From the NCBI GenBank assembly GCA_050186055.1, contig JBFWYV010000097.1, positions 1 to 15,737 of the forward strand: DNA of 15,737 nucleotides, given 5' to 3'. Numbering within the stretch: position 1 is the stretch's first letter; each line of letters starts with the position of its first letter. The translations under genes and the position numbers were made by a program. The notes under the pieces were generated by a model. That model was not told the origin of the DNA. It saw only the letters and a program-made list of their open reading frames with translations, and ran no database searches. This DNA comes from CAMDPA01 sp050186055. Its GTDB lineage: Bacteria; Pseudomonadota; Alphaproteobacteria; Rhizobiales; Hyphomicrobiaceae. Positions 13,942-15,737 of the stretch are shown here, one piece after another.

Positions 13942-14706
13942 TCATTGCTGACGCCAGGAGCTTGACCGCCGTTCGAGAGACCGCATGGTCTCGTTGATCA
14001 TGATCGCCATCAGTGCGAGCGCGCCGATCAGCGCGAACAGTCTGTCGGGCTGGAAATTCTCGCTGTAGAGGCTCGTGTAGTGGCCGATGCCGCCGGAGGA
14101 GACGTAGAGCTCTGCGAGCAGGACGCCGAGCAGGGTCGCGCTGGTGGCCAGGCGCATTCCGGTGAACAGGCTCGGGATGAGATAGGGCAGCGTGATGCGC
14201 CGGAATACGAGCCATCGCGATGCGCCCATGGACCGCGCGCTGGCCAGCAGGACGGACGGGATGCCTTGAACGCCGGAGACGACGTTGATGGCGATTGGAA
14301 ACAGCCCGTGGCTGACGCCGAAGGCGATCTTGGACGCCGGCCCCGAGCCGAAATACAGAATGAACAGCGGCAACACCGTCACCTGCGGGATTGCGTAGAT
14401 CAGCAGGACCAGCGGGTAGAACGATCGCAACGTGAAGCCGCTGGAGGCCACGGCGAGGCCGATGCACAGGCCGATGGCGACGGACAGCGCGAACGCCAGC
14501 GCAAGCTCCCAGGCCGTCGTCAGCAGGGCATTGCGCACGGCCGGATCCTCAAAGATGGCGGAGCCGCTTCCGATGACCTTGGACACCGGCGCGATGAACA
14601 GGTCGCTGCCGATCCGGCCGAACACCTCCCAGAGTACGAGCAGCAACGCAATGAACGCGATGCGCGCAAGGATCGGATGCGGCAATGCCCGGCCCGGTTG
14701 TCTCAT
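13942..14706 (-). CDS. ABC transporter permease, NitT/TauT (SsuC-like) family, second permease
   Basis: A 254-aa inner-membrane protein of the BPD_transp_1 type with about six membrane segments, the first at 12-30 and others near 58-86, 95-119, 128-147, 175-200 and 222-242. The cytoplasmic EAA loop that docks to the ATPase is SARSMGASRWLVFRRITLP (about 157-175). It lies 13 bp after the partner permease, with GAGGCGG as ribosome site. Members import sulfonates, taurine, nitrate, cyanate or pyrimidine precursors; nothing here decides the substrate. The stop lies 22 bp from the convergent gltX stop. Two different permeases imply a heterodimeric channel. Confidence 0.92.
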   Translation of the reverse strand: MRQPGRALPHPILARIAFIALLLVLWEVFGRIGSDLFIAPVSKVIGSGSAIFEDPAVRNALLTTAWELALAFALSVAIGLCIGLAVASSGFTLRSFYPLVLLIYAIPQVTVLPLFILYFGSGPASKIAFGVSHGLFPIAINVVSGVQGIPSVLLASARSMGASRWLVFRRITLPYLIPSLFTGMRLATSATLLGVLLAELYVSSGGIGHYTSLYSENFQPDRLFALIGALALMAIMINETMRSLERRSSSWRQQ

Positions 14707-14719
14707 TTCGAATTCCGCC

Positions 14720-15508
14720 TCATTCGCGCCGGCCCATGCTTTCGAGCTTCGACAACAGTGCGTTCACGACCACCACGATGGCGATCACGAACAGGATGAA
14801 GGCAAACATCGGAACCGTGCGCATGCCTTCCGCATACCAGACGATGCGGTGTCCAAGCCCCTCCAGCGATGCGATTGTCTCCGAGCCGATGATGGCGAGA
14901 AACGACAACGTCAGTCCCATGCGCCAGCCGGACAGGATGGTGGGCAGGGCGGCGGGGATGAGGATTCGTCTCAGGATCTGACGGTCGTTCGCGCCCATCG
15001 ATTTTGCCAGCCGGAGGTAGCCCTGATCGACGCGCGCGAAGCCTTGCGCCGTGTTCAGGCAGACCGGGAAGAATCCGAACATGGCGCCGTGCGCGATCTT
15101 CGACTCCGCTCCGACGCCGAACACCAGCACCGAGATCGGGTAGAATACGATGATCGGAACGGCATAGAGGCTCGCCACCACCGGCTCGAAGACAAGCGTC
15201 GAATAGCGTGTCCGGCTGATCAGATAGCCGACGGCGGTTCCCAGCACGATGGCGATCGGCGCAGCCATCGCGAACTCGTAGAGTGTGACCTGAAGGTCGC
15301 GGACGAACGCGCCGGTGACCAGGATCTCCACGAATGAAGCGAAGACGTCTGCCGGCTTCGGCAGGAACAGCGGGCTCACCATCCCGCCGGCGGTCGCCAG
15401 GTGCCAGGAGAGCAGGAGCAGCCCCACGAAGGCAGCCTGCACGCCCCAGCGGGCCAGGCGCTCCGATCGCGTTGCGCTGCCTCCGGATGGTCGACCGGCT
15501 CCAGCCAT
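14720..15508 (-). CDS. ABC transporter permease, NitT/TauT (SsuC-like) family, first permease
   Basis: A 262-aa partner of the downstream permease with the same fold. The N-terminal 20 residues are polar and Arg-rich, then membrane segments follow at about 24-42, 78-98, 108-130, 138-150, 190-210 and 232-252. The EAA-type loop is LAKSMGANDRQILRRILIP (about 167-185), followed by GWRMGLTLSFLAIIGSE. The start codon lies 4 bp after the ATPase stop, so translation is probably coupled. The two permeases are clearly different in sequence and are not a recent duplication. The substrate-binding protein that would define specificity is not in the window. Confidence 0.93.
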   Translation of the reverse strand: MAGAGRPSGGSATRSERLARWGVQAAFVGLLLLSWHLATAGGMVSPLFLPKPADVFASFVEILVTGAFVRDLQVTLYEFAMAAPIAIVLGTAVGYLISRTRYSTLVFEPVVASLYAVPIIVFYPISVLVFGVGAESKIAHGAMFGFFPVCLNTAQGFARVDQGYLRLAKSMGANDRQILRRILIPAALPTILSGWRMGLTLSFLAIIGSETIASLEGLGHRIVWYAEGMRTVPMFAFILFVIAIVVVVNALLSKLESMGRRE

Positions 15509-15512
15509 ATCC

Positions 15513-15737
15513 TTAGCCTCCGGTCGCCGCGCTGCCGATCGACATGTCGCTGTCCATCGCGCTGAGCACCTCTTCTCTCAGCAGTTCGTAGATCGTGTTC
15601 CGGAGCTTGTTGAATTTGTCGGAGGTCATGAACTCGGGCCGCCGCGGCTGCGGTACGTCGATGCGGATGACCGAATTGATCCGGCCGGGACGCGCGGTGA
15701 ACACGAACACGCGGTCGGAGAGGAAACCCGCTTCCGC
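15513..15737 (-). CDS. ABC transporter ATP-binding protein, C-terminal end only
   Basis: The last 75 codons of a gene that continues beyond the right edge. The first residues, EAGFLSDRVFVFTARPGRI, match the stretch just after the H-loop of nitrate/sulfonate/taurine-type ATPases (usual form EA..LSDRV..M..RPG), followed by the regulatory-type tail with RIDVPQPRRPEF. Walker A, signature and Walker B would lie outside the window. It ends 4 bp before the first permease and is the first visible gene of the minus-strand operon, powering import through the two permeases. Confidence 0.88.
   Translation of the reverse strand, partial: AEAGFLSDRVFVFTARPGRINSVIRIDVPQPRRPEFMTSDKFNKLRNTIYELLREEVLSAMDSDMSIGSAATGG

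Noticed and set aside
1..15737. CRISPR array
   Set aside because: No regularly spaced repeats of 20-40 bp were seen anywhere in the window.

Overview
The window looks like the chromosome of a GC-rich alphaproteobacterium. The best guess is the Hyphomicrobiales, perhaps near Bradyrhizobium. The signs are strong G/C preference at third codon positions, alphaproteobacterial-style GltX, LysR and 3-hydroxyanthranilate dioxygenase proteins, and AGGA/GGAG ribosome sites. No species call is possible by eye.

Left part (1-5465). A secreted cysteine Ntn-hydrolase (choloylglycine hydrolase / penicillin V acylase type) runs off the left edge on the minus strand. It is divergent from an ankyrin-repeat protein. 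A LysR regulator (minus) then faces away from a plus-strand cluster: a DUF924 protein with an unexpected signal-like N-terminus, a glutathione S-transferase, a glyoxalase/VOC-like protein, a class I methyltransferase overlapping it by 4 nt, and a membrane protein that loses its family-like sequence after about 66 residues. The LysR/DUF924 intergenic region carries inverted and direct repeats suited to LysR control. The cluster resembles a small-molecule detoxification or modification unit, but no substrate can be read from it.

Junction (5466-6348). About 0.9 kb has no convincing gene. It holds decayed sequence, an AT-rich stretch (about 5990-6086), then the 3' quarter of a tRNA or tmRNA gene ending in CCA, followed 38 nt later by a perfect 8-bp hairpin. 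This is what one end of an element integrated at a tRNA/tmRNA 3' end looks like. Sequence to its left may belong to such an element and sequence to its right to the original chromosome.

Right part (6349-15737). Mostly complete single genes follow: aldo/keto reductase, a six-TM class III adenylate cyclase, 3-hydroxyanthranilate 3,4-dioxygenase, a DUF1343/NamZ-type (GH171) protein divergent from a HAD phosphatase, a DUF1932-type NAD(P) oxidoreductase, and glutamyl-tRNA synthetase. A minus-strand NitT/TauT-type ABC importer operon (ATPase, permease, permease) runs off the right edge. Convergent pairs are tightly packed, and a hairpin fills the dioxygenase/DUF1343 gap.

No CRISPR array, intact transposase, integrase, rRNA or complete tRNA was seen. 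The most noteworthy items are the tRNA/tmRNA remnant with the nearby truncated gene, the signal-bearing DUF924 protein, and the NamZ-like protein without a signal peptide beside a HAD phosphatase.
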